A stretch of DNA of 64,000 bases from Synchiropus splendidus (GCF_027744825.2 NC_071334.1:2060937-2124936); one strand, 5' to 3'; positions 10,101-23,170 are shown, counted from the stretch's first letter. The notes: a model not told the origin generated them from the letters alone. Translations and numbers: made by a program.

Positions 10101-13100
10101 GCCTCACGGAGAATGTACTTAGGTGATGTAACACACAGACTACTGAATAATTTCGTGGCTGGTTTGCTTGTGCAGGAAGTAGGAAGTTGAGGGTTCAAAT
10201 CCTAGAAACTCTACATTGCTTCAGATCAAAGCACCTCGTACATTTGTGAGGTGAAAGAATATTTTTTCAGAATGATGAAATGCACGGATCATGAGTTACG
10301 TGGACATTTTGTAAGGTCGAAGAATACTACTGAGAGACCAAGGAAGTGCTTGGAGAATATAAAAAGGGGGACACTTTTAGGTCATTGAACTCCTTTAGAG
10401 ACCATCAAAGACTTTAGGAAGACAACAGACTCTTCCAAGACCAGGGAATACTTAGTTGTATCACTGAGATACTTGAGAGATTTTGAACAAGTTGGTGAAC
10501 ACCTTGGCGAGGTTCCAGCATAACTGTGAAAGGAAAGTCTTCAAAGGGCAGAATTCTTTTTTCAAAAGACTGTATCTGTATGGTGACTGCAGTATTGACA
10601 GCAGATGAAATACTTGTGGGGAGGAGGGGGACGCTACATACAGCAGACGGCTCTGCAGAAAAAAAAGAGAGAACAATGGTATTATGGAGATCACTCAGCC
10701 CAAAGTGCTCGCCACAGACCCAGACGTGGCCGGACTGGGGGTCCGGCCGGTCGCTAATCTCTGTTAGCAGCCTGGTGTCAATAGAATAGCTTCAGACAGG
10801 GAAGGGCAGTAATTACAGTCTCCCCGTCTGCCCGGTGTCCTACTTCAGGGAGGTGGCGTCAATGAAAGGTTTGCTCCCCAATCTGCCCATCGCCCCTCAC
10901 CCGGCCCCCTCCGCCCCTTCATCCATTCATCCCTGAACTGTCTATCATCAGGGAGAGGAGGTGGGAGGAGAAACCCAAGCTAGTGTGCGAGGGAGAGAGG
11001 CGCGGGGGGGGGGAATGAAAGCTGTTTCATGAAACATTGGTGTGTGTCTCACAGATGGCTCGTGCCGGACGCACACACACACACCCACACCCACACAGAG
11101 CCCAAAGCTTGTCTCTGTCAAGTGTGTCAAACAGGTTTAATTGCTGCTCGTTTTGTGCATACGTGTGTGTGTGTGTGGCCAGACAGATGGATCTCTAACA
11201 ATGACACAGGAACTGACTCTGCCCCACGTTGTATAATGGAGCACACAGCCAGAGGAAGTGAGTGTGTGTGTGTGGGATGGGAACGCCGACCGTCAGCAGC
11301 CCACAGCTCGGCGCTCAGCCCTCCCAACAGATAGGCCTCAAGTGGCCTATTTACATATATGCAATGCATAACCAAATGAGAAGCGTCGCTGAGACGCTGA
11401 GCCCCCAAACTCCCCCCCTCACTCCCCACTCTGAATTTAAAGTGTAATTAAGTTTCAATCCTCAAAATATTAAACCAAGCTGTGGACGCCTCATTGCTCT
11501 GGACCAGATGACAAACAGTATTCTTGCTATCTGGAGTGCCTTACGGGGTGTCTTCCTTCATCCACCTCCAGCATCCATAGAGATTGGTTTCGGGCCATGT
11601 ATTTCTCACCCAGGCCTTCAGTCCGACTGTAACCCCCCTACAAGACACTAAAAAAACGTGGGAAACGTTTTGTCACTTACTCAATTGGTGACAGCATAAA
11701 GTTTTTCATCATGAGAAGTAAATCCGCCTCCAGTCCAAACTTCGTATGTCTGGCCGGAATGTGCCTCATGAGTTCGCTGAGCAAGGGACTTCAGTCATTA
11801 TGTGATTTTTCTGACAGTTTTGCAGTGAAAAACACAGCCATAACTGTCAGGTCCAAGACCACTTCCATGATGTTTTGCGTTACCTGCGTTATGATGTTTC
11901 CACTTTGTTTTAATAACGTTTGATCAGGCGAGATTCCGTCTTTAAAAAAGATCACCCCCCTGATGAGGTCACATGTTGTAGGATTTCCCTTGTTGGAAGG
12001 TTGGCATTACAAGATGGCTTTAAATGGAAGTCGATGTGTTGAATATGCTGATCAAATTGAAATTTCAATGAATGTCTATTCAACAGGTGGTGGTTTGTGG
12101 ACATTGCTCTCTTGTTTTACAACTTTGAAATGTATCAAACTCGGCTTTGATGTAAATCCCAAGTCCCACTTCCCACTTATGCAACTGGAATGCACCAATA
12201 CATCAACCAGAAAAAAAAAATCTAGGAGAATGGCGCAGAAAAAAATCCCAAGTTGATTAAAAATCTCTACAAAGAGAACTATGTATTCCAAACTGAACTC
12301 GCAAACAAACAAAAGAAACTCTTATGAAGCATCTGCCCATGTTCACTTAGCTGGCCATTGGCTGGAGCAGAGACTCACACCGTACAGAGACTGGAGGACT
12401 TGTATAAAGTGGAAGAGGAAAGTGAAAGAATATTCAGTCAGCGACTCTGAGCCAACAGCGTCTGGAGAGCTGCACAGGTGAACCTGTCTCTTTGGTTCCA
12501 GAGTAGCGGGGTGGGGGAGGACGGCAGCACCTGGGGCAGGAACAGCCCTCCAGATAATTGCTGGCAGGTTCTCACGTCAATATTTAAACAGCCAGGGAGA
12601 CTGGGATGATCAGTTACGCTGACGATCCCCGGCTTTATTGCACACCTCCGCAGGTGGTGTCACCCAAATCATCGTAGCAGAACCTGCGCGAGCGTGTGAG
12701 ACAGACCAGGTGAGTCGAGGGATTCAGGCGTTGGCAGTTCCTGTCGCCATGGAGACAAGTGATTCCAGTCAGGCGCTAACAATGTCTCATTTAAAGAGGC
12801 TTTAGCCGCAGATAAAGACGCTGTCTGGAGGCTCACAGCACCGGCCACCTACTGAGCCGCAACAAGCCCCCCAACCCCGACGCACATGCAGCCCCTGACC
12901 CCTGGACCCCACCCGGTATTCCATTTACATTCGATTTTTGACATGAAATGTGCTCCAAACGGAGGGCGGTAGCAGATGTCTCATTTTAGCAGCGACATCA
13001 AATTAGCATACATTTGGGTTTCAATTTGGTGAAGACTGCAGACTCCAAAAATAAACATTCTTCTGATGAAAATCTGCCCGTCGAATAAAATGAAACAACT

Positions 13101-15584
13101 TTAACACTAAACCATTCGAATCGATCCTGAAAACCAAAAGGTTAGCTTTTTGTTGTTAGCTGTTAAATTGATAATAATTATTGAAATGAATGTAATTCAA
13201 ATGTTTGCTTAAGACGCAACCTTATACTGAGCTCCAACTCATGAAATAGATTTTATTATTTTGGATCGTATTAGAGGCGACTTTATTGATGTTTGTGCCG
13301 CTTGAGTCTGGTACATTAGAGAGGTTAGCCACTTGCTAATGGCTACAGAAGGTACAAACTATTTAGTTTGGCTCCCTCCATTATATATTATTGTGACAAC
13401 ATGGAGGGACCGTTTGACTCCAGTGTGAGCAGAGGTTCCACACTATCTCGCCCTGGGACTGAGGTCAAGTACCTGCCCTCCCCGCGAGACAACGCGCCGA
13501 CACAGGAACACACCATCGCTTCAATGTGCCCACTGAACGTTTGCTATTGTGCTTTTGTCAAGTGAGATGAAAACAGCCAGACACCATGAGGAGAGCGCCG
13601 CCCTGACCCGACTCCACCTGTGGTGCGTGTGTGTGTGTGTGCGAGCAATTAATGCAAACAGATCAGAATTTCTATCATCCTTAATTTGCATGAGGCTCCT
13701 CCAGGGACACAAAATCAGACAGTCCTTCCATTGTCATCCTCACAAACAAGGTCAGATCGTGGGGGCAGCTGCCCAACTAAAGAGGTCCAGGCTTCCCTCT
13801 CTCCAGAGACCAGTGGTGTTCCCAAGTCAGTTGATCGGTCCGACACAGTCTGCATCTGACCCCCCTCTCTCACGAAAACTCTTCTCACAGGAGACACCCG
13901 TTCGACAACTTTTCGCTTTGTCTTTTGTCTTTCAGACCTCCTCCAACCTGAACAGGAAAATTTGCCCACTCAACCCGACAACTTGGTTACGAACATTTGG
14001 CACCAATCGATGTGTTGCTTACAGGTGAAGGCTCCTTCAGCTGTAAGCAACAAGATCCAGGCAGCTAAACTATGACTCGGGATAGAGCTGTTCGTGGCAG
14101 CCTTCCAACACGTTCAAGGCCGACCCAGGGTTTCCAGCATACCGCTCCACGACACCCTCCGGGACAGTGGACCCTCTTGTTCTTTAAATCTGCCAAACCT
14201 TTTCTTTCATTCTTTCTTTTTAAGAGAAATTGGCTTCCTGCAAATTTAATGAAAAGCTTTTCTGTCCCAGCCGTGAAATATTTATGACGCCGCTGTAGAC
14301 TGGAAAGCTCCGCCGGCTGCAAGGCAGGTTTTTAAGATGCCAAATGAATATGTGGAAGGAGGCAGTTCTCAGATTTATCCGTGGGACAGGAGGGCGCAGC
14401 AGAAACCAGACAGTGGATGAGGCTGATTTTTGACGTGTAAATGAACGTCATCATAGCGTTGGTGACTTTGTAAGGTCACGGTCACAGAAACGTCTGCAAA
14501 ATGGACTGTCATCTACGCTGCAATCCTGAAACAGGAAGTGACGTCCGATGTCATTCATCTTGATGCCAATGGTGGGAATTGAACAAAGCTTGAAGAATTT
14601 CTTTGGTTGACTAATAAAAACGAACAAAAAAAAAAGTTCAGAAGCATTTTCATTGAAAAATTCACTGGAGACACTGTATGTCGTCGTGACAGCTGTAAAA
14701 AGCGCAGACGGGCGACAGCGCGGCTGCAAACACAGACGTGCGTGTCGGCCGCCTCACACACTCCAGCTGTTGCGTAATCCGCTGCGACACTTACATTCAT
14801 TATGCATAGGTTTTTTGCGGGGAGGTTTGCGGGCGGAGCGCCTGCAGTCGTCACCCGAGTGTGACCCACAGCTCGGTCCTACTTTCCTCAACGTCAGAGA
14901 TGCTGACTAGGGACGAACGCTTCGGAAGAATAACCTCTGATGTTTTCGGTGAGCGCACTCTTAGGGAGGTGAGTCATGACAAATTTGATTTTTTTCATTC
15001 ATTCATTCTCAGGAAAACATAGGGCTATTACTTGACTTTTGTTGCATAAAAAGTAAATATCTGTATTTGGCTAAATCTGTTCAGAACTACTTCACATTGT
15101 GTTGAACATTCTACTTGACTTAGAAAGCTTTTGCTGGAGACTAAAACTGGCTTCTTCGTCGATTCGACGAAAACTAAATGCCGTTCTTGGTTTGATCTTG
15201 ACTATTTCTAAAAAAACCACGAAGCTTGACTCTCAGAACAAAGAGAAGCTCCCCCCACACCCCCACCCCGCTCCAGATCCCCCACGGCTAGGTGCATTCC
15301 ATCATCTCTGGGGTGAGCAGGAACATCGTGGACCAGACGCCACGCTGCCGTTCACATCGCTCCGGCGGCTTTGATGAGTTCTTTGATGCCTTCTAACCTC
15401 CCGGGCGGCTCACGAACGTCGGTACTTCTGGTTTGAGGGAGTTCTCGCTCAGCCGCGGTCATGTGACGCTTCAGACTCTTTCAGCCTTGCTAATTTGTGA
15501 TCCCCTCTTCCGGTGTTCTCGAGGGCTCGACTCGCACGCTTTCCTTTTTTGGCAGATTCTCTGATAATCCTGATTTCATGCACC

Positions 15585-15606
15585 GTCAGCCATAACATTA
15601 CGACCA
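15585..15606. repeat. Fragment of a dispersed element (GTCAGCCATAACATTA word)
   Basis: GTCAGCCATAACATTACGAC closely matches 23635-23656 (TCAGCCAAAACATTATGACC). I recall this word from near the end of a widespread vertebrate/fish DNA transposon. Only the short word is recognisable, so the family is uncertain. Confidence 0.35.
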
Positions 15607-15911
15607 TTAGGAGATTTTCCACCATGTAGTACTGTATGCATTTCACCAGAAGAGAAAACACTTTGGTCATTAGCCGAGTGACAAAACTAATCGACTGCTC
15701 TTTGCAGTGTCAGGTGAGTGATGTCATCACTGGCACCTACATCGTTTTTTGGACAAATGTCCGAGGAAATGTATCAGCATTTTCGAGACTCTTAACAAGA
15801 GCGATCTTCAAAAGGGTGAGATGAGAAATGTCATGTTTGGAAACACCAATGACATCACCCGGGGAGCTGCCTTGGGTTCAGGTGCTTCACATGAGCTACA
15901 AGTATTCCATG

Positions 15912-16655
15912 ACTCATTCTTCTCCTTCTTTTTCTTTGGGCTTCTCCCTTCAGTGGTGGCCACAGCGGCTGATTTTCCTCCATCTCCCCCTGTCCTCTGC
16001 TTCCTCTTCTCTCAAACCTACAGACCTCAAGTCCTCCTTCACCACCTCCATCAATCTCCTCTTTGGCCTTCCTCTCCACCTTCTGCCTGGCAGTTCTAAC
16101 CTCAACATCTTCATCTACCAATGTACTGTCTCTCTCTCTCTCTCTCCTCTGTACATGTCCAAACCATCTCCATCCAGTCTCTCTGACTTGGTCTCCTAAA
16201 CACCTGAGCACATGTGCTGTCCCTCTGATCCTATCATCATCCTGCTCTCACTCCCAGAGAGAAGCTCAGCATCTTCACCTCTGCTACCTCCAGCTCTGCC
16301 TCCTGTCTTCTCCTCAGTGCCACTGTTTCCAAACCATACAACATTGCTGGCCTGTAACTCCTGTAACTTCACCTGTCCACTTTGCTCCCTCTCATTCACA
16401 CACATGGATTCCATCTTACTGCAGCTAACCTTCATTCTCTCCTTTCTGAGGCAAACCTCCACCTCTCCAGCTGATCTTCCACTTGCTCCCTGCTCTCACC
16501 ACAGATCACAATGTCATCTGCAAACATTGTGGTCCAAGGGGTTTCTTGTCTAACCTCATCTGTCAACCTGTCCATCACCATGGCAAAGAGGAAGGGGCTC
16601 AGAGCTGAGCCTTGGTGCAGTCCCACCTCCACCTTGATGTTACGGTACTGTAGCG
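15912..16655 (-). mobile_element. 5'-truncated non-LTR retrotransposon (LINE) fragment with RT motif
   Basis: Minus-strand frames spell the C-terminal part of a common fish LINE reverse transcriptase: [20 protein letters not shown], then [20 protein letters not shown] (the FADD catalytic box), CVNERE, and finally VREAGWRWFGHVQRRE-like sequence (here VRETGWRWFGHVQRRE). The frame shifts at least twice (three overlapping frames, 16632-16432, 16462-16196 and 16211-15855), so it is dead. The right boundary (about 16655) cuts the protein within the RT domain, which is 5' truncation. The left end runs to a purine-rich tail (REKPKEKE-like when translated) typical of the element's true 3' end. The clade (RTE-like or other) is uncertain. 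It is inserted in the same orientation as pik3r3. Confidence 0.85.
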
Positions 16656-19255
16656 CGAGTGACGTAACATCAAGTTAAGCATTTGGATGTGGGTGGCGGC
16701 CTGGTTTAGATGCATGGAACACTTGGTCACCTGCTTACATTTGGTGGAACCTGTTGCCAAACTAAATGCATTTTCGCTAACATTGAGAGTGATTGTTTGA
16801 AAGTGTAACGCGTGCATCTTGGCGGCTGACTAGACTGCTAAAAGTGACATCACCTTTTCTGGAGTCTAAGCGTTTTGTTCCAGGAGAACAGACGACGTGT
16901 TGCTTCCCAACCTGCTCCTGTTTCAGTCGGAAGCCAAGTGGGGGACGGATTTGAACGGGAGAGGGACGACAAACATCTCCTCACCCCCCTCTTCCATGCT
17001 CTCATTTTCAGTTTGCAGTATCATGCCGTCCCCCCTCCCCTCCCTCCCTTCCTCCTCCCCCGTGCTCTGCGTTCATGTGCAGATCAGGGTTTAAGATTTG
17101 GATTCGGCTGACAGCACAGATGGGAACAATCCCTATCTCTGTCTCTCCCAGGGCTGGCCCTCCCCCCCGTCCCATGATGCAATGCTCTGGTGTCAGTGTG
17201 AAACTGCTGAGTCGCCTTCTCAGAATGTTCTGTTTCCAAGAGAGCACATATTAATATCTCTCTGTGGTCTCTGCCGTCTCTTCATCAATATTCTGCCGTC
17301 CCTCTCCTCCTCTCCTGCCCCGCTCCAGACTGGTTGTCATGGCAGCGGGACACCATTGCTCAGCATTATTCATGCAGAAACACAGTCAGGCGACCTGAGG
17401 GGCAGCCGGCCGAGCAGCCAGCTGAGAGAGTTTAACATTTTAACCCTTGACTGTCTCCCTCTGGGTGCAGCTTATGGGGACACTGGACCCCCTTCCACAG
17501 GGCCCTCAGTCCAAGTCAGCCGTCTTTATTATGACATGGCGGCTGGTTCCGCTCAGTCAATCATTGTGTTGTTTATAGCTACAACACTGCTTTGCCACGG
17601 AGACACCCCACTGTGCAGGTCAGGTATTGCACCATCACTGACCAAAACTATTGTGACGACACAACTGAATTAGGCATTTTTACGTCCTGTGAAGCTGCAA
17701 AAACAGTTCAGGAGGTGAAATGATTTACACGTCTGGTGGCTCTGCTGCTGGGTAGCCAAAGACTGGGGTCAGAGGAAAACACACACACGCCCCCCTCACA
17801 AACCTTCCTGTGCGTGCAGCAGGTGAGCAAATAGAATCTCCAGTAGTATTTGTCACACAGTGAGCACAAAGGATCTGCCCCCTGACAAACACACATAAAT
17901 CTCCATGGAAGCCGTGCACACACATTTACTGTATCTCCATGACACCTTGGACCACGCTAGTCATTCCACATGACTGTCAAGAAGCAGAAACCACCCGTGA
18001 ATCAACTCCTGAAAGAACGCTGGCGCTCAGCAAAGCTGTGAGTCTGAGTCACTTCCTGTTGAATCTTCAGGCCGAATTCCCGAGGTGGACTCACAACCCT
18101 TATAGTAACTCCAGTCTGACTGATGTTTGACTGGAGAATGTCAATGACTTGTCATGAACAATCCAAGGGTCAGGTTAGATTTGTTTCTGCAAACTTGAGT
18201 TTCAAGAACTTACGAGTGAAATTTGATCAATCAATGCATCAACTTCAGTTGCGGGGACTCACTTTGACGTGTAGGTGTTGAAAACCCATGACTGGGACTA
18301 GATATGTGACCTCCGTCACAAGCTCGTGACTCAAAGCCTCAAGGACTCTTTTACAGACAAGAGACTAGAGAGCAGTAGTCCTTGTGGGTTCAGTCTAGGG
18401 AAGGGGACAAAACAAGTTCTCACAACAAATACATTTTCATTCTCCTCCATGTGTTGGACACTAGTGTCTCTCTTGACACTGTTTGATGATGGAACTCAGG
18501 AGTGGAGTTTGTCTCCAACACCATGGTCTGTTGATGTCTCAAAAGAACAGTGAACTCAGTGCAGAGATGAGAAACTCAATGTTTCAGGTCTCTGGTAGAA
18601 GCCGCTGGTGTCTGACAGGCTGCTTCAATTGAGCCGTCTGTCTGTCTGTTTGCTGTGTCTCATGTCTCTGAACAGTTGAACTATGGAGCAGTCTGGACAC
18701 AGTTCCTAGATGCTACTGGAGAAACATGAGAAACCATCAGGTGGAGAAATGATCATGGAGTCTATTCTCCAGATCATGATCCAAACTGTCAGTCCTTTGT
18801 CTTGTGTGGTGAAAAACCTTGTCACAATTCTCTCTCCTAAAATGCTTGTTTTCCATGGTCTTATTGAAGATGTCACTAACACCTCCGGAGTCGGAGGTGA
18901 ACTCTGGAAATAGCTGGGAGGCTTCAGCGTGACCTTGTTTACCTCTGCTTTGCTGTGTTCTCACAACACACACACCAGTCAGACACAGCTTTAGGAAAAC
19001 ATTCTGTCGCCGGGTTTATGACTTGATTGACAAGTCGGAAGAGCTGTGCTGCGGGTCATGATGGCCAGGATGGACCACGTCAGGTCACCGAGTGTATTAG
19101 AGCGGACACGTCGGACAACTGAATGAGGAGGTCATGCATCCCAAAACACAGATCAAGCAGTGGTGCACAGTAGACACTGTGTCATCAACACAGGCCACAA
19201 TAGCGACTTTGATAGGGACGAAGCGCTTCTTCCCCGAGCCAAGAGGCCATGACAT
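16656..19255. other. Non-coding stretch, no gene seen
   Basis: No coding exon recognised. A plus-strand frame is open from 17098 to 17673 but starts at TTG, lacks recognisable domains and crosses low-complexity C/T-rich patches. The sequence at 17170-17600 looks unique and repeat-free, and could be regulatory (impression only). Confidence 0.5.
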
Positions 19256-19862
19256 GGGGCCTGTCCCAATTCTCACCCTAACACTCGTTTTTGGCCCTAA
19301 CACTGGGTGTTGCGCATCACATGTCCAGAGACCAACTCGCCGCTCACCACTTGAAACAATCCCTTCAAAGTGAGGCCCCGCAGACATGAACTCAAGTGCG
19401 GCGCTGAAGTGCGAACAGACTCCCAGGACACCAATGTGTGAAGTGAATAACAGGGACATTTGAGGGTGACTCTTCTGTTTGTTGACTTTCTCCTCGTGTC
19501 AGACGTCCTGAAGGGTCAACCGTGTCCGACAACAATAACAACACAACATTAATGAGTGTGTTGTTATTTCTTCTTAGCAAACAACAGTGGGCTAGCATCC
19601 AGGCTAACGCTAGGGCTGACGCCCCGCTAACAGACGTATCACCGCGAAATAGAAGCACAGCCGGCTTCGGCTCCGCCCATTTCTCCCAAACAGATTATCA
19701 GCGGTTGCAGAAAGACTTGAGCTGCTATTTCCAAAACGTCTCCAACACTCGATACACAGGAAACAAAACACTTGAGTACGACACACGTAAGGGGTCACGT
19801 CAGGGATGTCGATCACTTCTCATAGGGCTAGAGTTAAGGTTGATAAATGGGATTGGGCCTTA
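19256..19862. mobile_element. Probable non-autonomous DNA transposon with weak inverted ends
   Basis: The left end reads GGGGCCTGTCCCAATTCTCA followed by CCCTAACACT repeats. The right end, reverse-complemented, reads AAGGCCCAATCCCATTTATC. Such GGCC-TCCCAAT ends mark abundant small DNA elements in fish (P-element or Kolobok-like; family not certain). The interior has no transposase. The target duplication was not resolved and the inverted ends are imperfect. Confidence 0.4.
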
Positions 19863-20198
19863 CACTCTGTCTTTAAAGCAACATAGTTGAGTTTTGGGGA
19901 ATCTGCATCAGATCCACGACAATTCAAGAGCTGAATGTCCAGCAAAAGTCTGAGACACACAAGAACTCACTGAGATATGATGGGAGTTACGTGAATCTGC
20001 CTGGCTTCCTTTCCATCTGCACCAACGACAAGGAGTGTGGCAGCTATTGGGTAATAGATGTCGCCAAGCTCAACAAGAACTCCTCTGGGGGACTCAAGTT
20101 TCCTCCCAGGTGCCTGGGAATAAGAGTACGTAAATAACAAATAAAAAAGTAGCAGTTACTGTGGCAACTGGTGTCATTACTGGCCACCAAAACTAGTT

Positions 20199-20408
20199 CA
20201 CCACCTCCATCAATCTCCTCTGTGGCCTTCCTCTCCACCTTCTGCCAGGCAGTTCCAACCTCAACATCTTCATCTACCAATGTACTGGCTCTCTCTCTCT
20301 CTCTCCTCTGTACATGTCCAAACCATCTCCATCCAGCCTCTCTGACTTGGTCTCCTAAACACCTGAGCACATGTGCTGTCCCTCTGATCCTATCATCATC
20401 CGGCTCAC
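20199..20408 (-). mobile_element. Second LINE fragment, near-identical to part of the 16-kb copy
   Basis: About 200 bp align with few mismatches to 16038-16247 (for example CACCACCTCCATCAATCTCC and the shared CT run). It encodes the same VREAGWRWFGHVQRRE segment on the minus strand. Both the RT core and the 3' tail are missing. The high identity to the 16-kb copy suggests recent insertion of both or a local duplication. Confidence 0.8.
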
Positions 20409-21079
20409 TCTGCTCACAAAAGTAGCAGCACCAGATTTTATATGGTCACGCTGCACTGTGAGACATCTGGATTTAAAATATTAGATTTGTAATTTAAAAA
20501 AAATCAAGTCACAGCAGAAAGAAGAGTCAAATTCATTACAATAGTTGTTGGTGGGATCCCTGTGAATGTGAGCGCCACTGTCACTTGGTGGTAAATGGAC
20601 AGTTTGGCTGTGGGGCACATGCAGCGGTCCACCCGCTTACGTGACGGGGAGCTTCTTACAGCACAAGACTCTATTCTGGTCGGAGGCACTCAGGCTGGCC
20701 TGGATTCTTCAGGCTGGTTCAGCTCGGGACAGAATCATGATGCTAGCACAAAGAAGGAGATTTAAACGGCGGAGCTTGAGGGTTGTTCCGTGCCATGGCT
20801 TCATAGCACTCTGTATGTGACTCGTGTTGCGTGGCCACCTGTTTGGTTTCCCTACGTCCTACTCCACCATCCTCTCATCACACCTTCACCATCCATCACG
20901 ATCTTGTCCTCCCTTTCATCTCCAATGTTCTTACCGGGTCCTACACCGTCTCCCCTCTGCCGTCCTTAAATGTCCTTCTGATAGAATCATTCATGATCTT
21001 TCTCCCAATGACTAGCTCCCAATCTTCATCTCTGACTGAGACATCAGTGACCACTAATGTCCTTAAAAGCTTCTCCATC

Positions 21080-21195
21080 GCTGAAGTCACCGTCGTCTCC
21101 ACCCTGCCTGCAGTCTCTTCTTCACCTCCCTCATCTTCAGTCGCTCACTACAAATCACTATATGATCCTCAAACATCACAGTCCACGAATTTGGG
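21080..21195 (-). mobile_element. Degraded LINE remnant (altered FADD box)
   Basis: Minus-strand translation gives WTVMFEDHIVICSE followed shortly by EVKKRLQAGWRRR. In the related LINE the first part reads [14 protein letters not shown] and the second part (EVKKR.QAGW) lies about 60 residues later, so this copy has a mutated catalytic box (EDH for ADD) and an internal deletion. Flanking C/T-rich sequence at 20880-21080 may belong to it but is not recognisable. Confidence 0.55.
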
Positions 21196-21609
21196 AGTCG
21201 GAGCTTCATTGTAGGAAAATGGAACTCCCCTTCAGCAGTGAACACCATTCAAACAAAACAAGCCAAACGTTTCTGTCTCTGCCTTTTAAAATCGTGATGC
21301 CTTGGCTCCAAATCTCAAGGATTCCCTTCTGAATCTGATTCAGAATTTTGTGTGCGTTTACAATAGAACCTCTCAATCATCCACACGACAGTCAGAAAGA
21401 ATAAAATCATGAATGTTCCAGATCTGCTCCAGGAAACATTAGTTTCGTAAACATTTAGACACAATGCCTTTGAACTGAAGAGTCACCTATGATAAGACCA
21501 TTGGAATGACTCATGGGTTCATGCGCAGAATCTCCTCGTGCCTAGTGTCCAGGACACCGAAGCAACCCTGGACTCCGACTGGAATCACTGTGGGGCAGCT
21601 GAGCCGCAG

Positions 21610-21850
21610 ACGTCTTCCACCACTCGTGATGGAAGACGTGCAGATCCTGGACGCTAATCTCCTCGTGTTTCTGCCTGGCTAACTCAAACAGGGAAGCGTG
21701 CGAATCCGCAAGCTGCTCCCTGACTCGATTAGTTGAAGCTGCCGGTTCTGTTGCTGGGGCTGAAACCCAAGACTCACCCGACCGGTTCTCCACTGTGTAC
21801 CGACCAAACACCAGGAGGTGACTGCAGGTCGCTTGGTACGTGTTTGGTCG
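21610..21850. repeat. Two short perfect inverted repeats (hairpin-forming segment)
   Basis: ACGTCTTCCA (21610-21619) is mirrored by TGGAAGACGT (21630-21639) with a 10-nt loop. CGACCAAACAC (21801-21811) is mirrored by GTGTTTGGTCG (21840-21850) with a 28-nt loop. The minus-strand frame across 21542-21811 is open and partly protein-like (VREQLADSHASLFELARQ), but I do not recognise it. Confidence 0.7.
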
Positions 21851-22604
21851 TCATCACGGCGACGTGATCGAGCGACGGGAGACAGAAGGGAACTTTCTCT
21901 GGGACCCACCCGGGCCCCTCAGTCTGGCACACTTCCAGGACTCCTGCTGCTCTGTGCGCTTCAGTCGGATCTGGGACACCACGTCACACTCTGAAGAGCT
22001 GCAGCAGGAGTGAGTGGGTGTCACTCGTACAAATGCAAATGAAAAGAGACAAACAGTTGGCAGCGTTTATTGACTCCATTAATATTTCACTCCTTGGAAC
22101 TCAATGAGCTTGTTTCTGTGGCGAGAAGATTCACTTTACCACCTGAATAATGTACGAAAACACGCTGAGTTTTAGACACCGTCTGGAAACGTGAATCGAG
22201 CTGGAGAAGGCTTTGAACTGACTCACAAGTCTGAGTCACAGATGTGCACAGCTCATTTTGAAATCAATCAGGACGAAATGAAAAGGTTTGTCAACTAACC
22301 AATCAGTGACTCACTTACAGTCAACGAATCATGGGTCAGCTACAAAAGACCAACTGAAAAAAAATAAACTAAATTAAAACAGTCGAAGATCATTTATGGC
22401 CAAAGATTACATTTAAATACAAAAAACACTTATTTGACGGAGAGGTGAGGTTGGAGGTCACCAAGCTTATTCTTGAACTTTTCATTGGTCTCCAACTGAG
22501 AAGTTAGCAGGTTAGCACTGAAAGCTAACTTAGCTTAGCATTAGCTGGTATCCAGATGTGACATTTTCCTGGCTCTTTAAATACCTTTGGCTTGGTCCCA
22601 TAAA

Positions 22605-22880
22605 GTGTGTGTGTGTGTGTCTGTGTGTGTGTATGTGTGTCTGTGTGTTTGTGTCTGTGTGTGCGTGTGTGCGTGTGTGTGTGTCTGTGTCTGTGTGTGT
22701 CTGTGTGTCTGTGTGTGTCTGTGTGTGTGTGCATGTGTTCGTGCGTGTGTGCGTGCGTGTGTGTGTCTGTGTGTGCGTGTGTGCGAGTGTGTGTACGTGT
22801 GTGTCTGTGTGTGTACGTGTGTGTGTGCGTGCGTGCGTGTGTGTGTCTGTGTGTCTGTGTGTGCGTGTGTGTGTGTGTGT
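22605..22880. repeat. Compound (TG)n array
   Basis: About 276 bp of TG dinucleotide interrupted by regularly recurring TCTG, TGCG and TACG variants. Long open frames of Val-Cys repeats on both strands are artefacts of it. Alternating purine-pyrimidine DNA of this length can adopt Z-form. Confidence 0.97.
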
Positions 22881-23067
22881 GACATGGCTTCTTCTTTCTG
22901 TTCAGATTGTGTAATAAGATTATGGAGGTCGACTGTAACATCTATGAATCAGGATCAAACACACACACGCCTCTGTGAGGGACACTGGACATTTGTTTGT
23001 TTGTGTGACGGCTGCCACCTGATTCATCATCCACATTCTCACCAGTTGGCAGCTGAGGTTTCTTTGT

Positions 23068-23170
23068 CCTTGTGAGGACCTCTCCTGGCCATCACCCCAG
23101 TTAGAATGGCCCAGTTATTTGGTGATGTTTTCACCCTCAAAACTCTATGGGGACCGGCCAAAATGTCCTG
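23068..23170 (-). repeat. TG-linked dispersed repeat, copy 1
   Basis: Starts with a TGTGAGGACCTCTCCTGGCC-type word and ends ATGGGGACCGGCC. It is the reverse complement of the pattern in copies at 24.3, 35.1, 39.9 and 40.2 kb. It is the most diverged and shortest copy. Confidence 0.55.

Larger units (their letters stand above)
6801..15911. other. Long non-coding stretch, simple repeats, no gene seen
   Basis: Mostly unique-looking DNA upstream of the p55 exon. It holds a (TA)n run (7133-7165), (AC)n/(TG)n runs near 11070-11097, 11163-11178, 11258-11272 and 13623-13641, GC-rich patches at 8300-8540 and 10690-11010, and AT-rich patches at 13000-13300. Segments at 12560-12900, 14080-14420 and 14700-14880 are low in repeats and rich in TAAT-type words, and could be conserved non-coding elements; this is an impression only. 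Open frames here are short and unrecognised. Confidence 0.55.
19863..22604. other. Stretch with LINE remnants and foldback sequence, otherwise no gene
   Basis: Apart from the two LINE remnants and the hairpin-rich 21.6-21.9 kb segment (listed separately) nothing is recognised. Positions 22503-22549 hold six TTAGC/GCTAA words in 46 bp, a degenerate motif cluster common in fish intergenic DNA. Confidence 0.5.

Noticed and set aside
17098..17673. 191-codon plus-strand open frame
   Set aside because: Opens at TTG, composition follows C/T-rich DNA, no known motif.
20830..21080. C/T-rich open frames taken as a possible gene
   Set aside because: They adjoin a decayed LINE remnant on the other strand and show only biased composition.
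22525..23075. Long Cys-Val or His-Thr frames
   Set aside because: Translations of the (TG)n/(CA)n array. The same applies to frames at 63420-63984.
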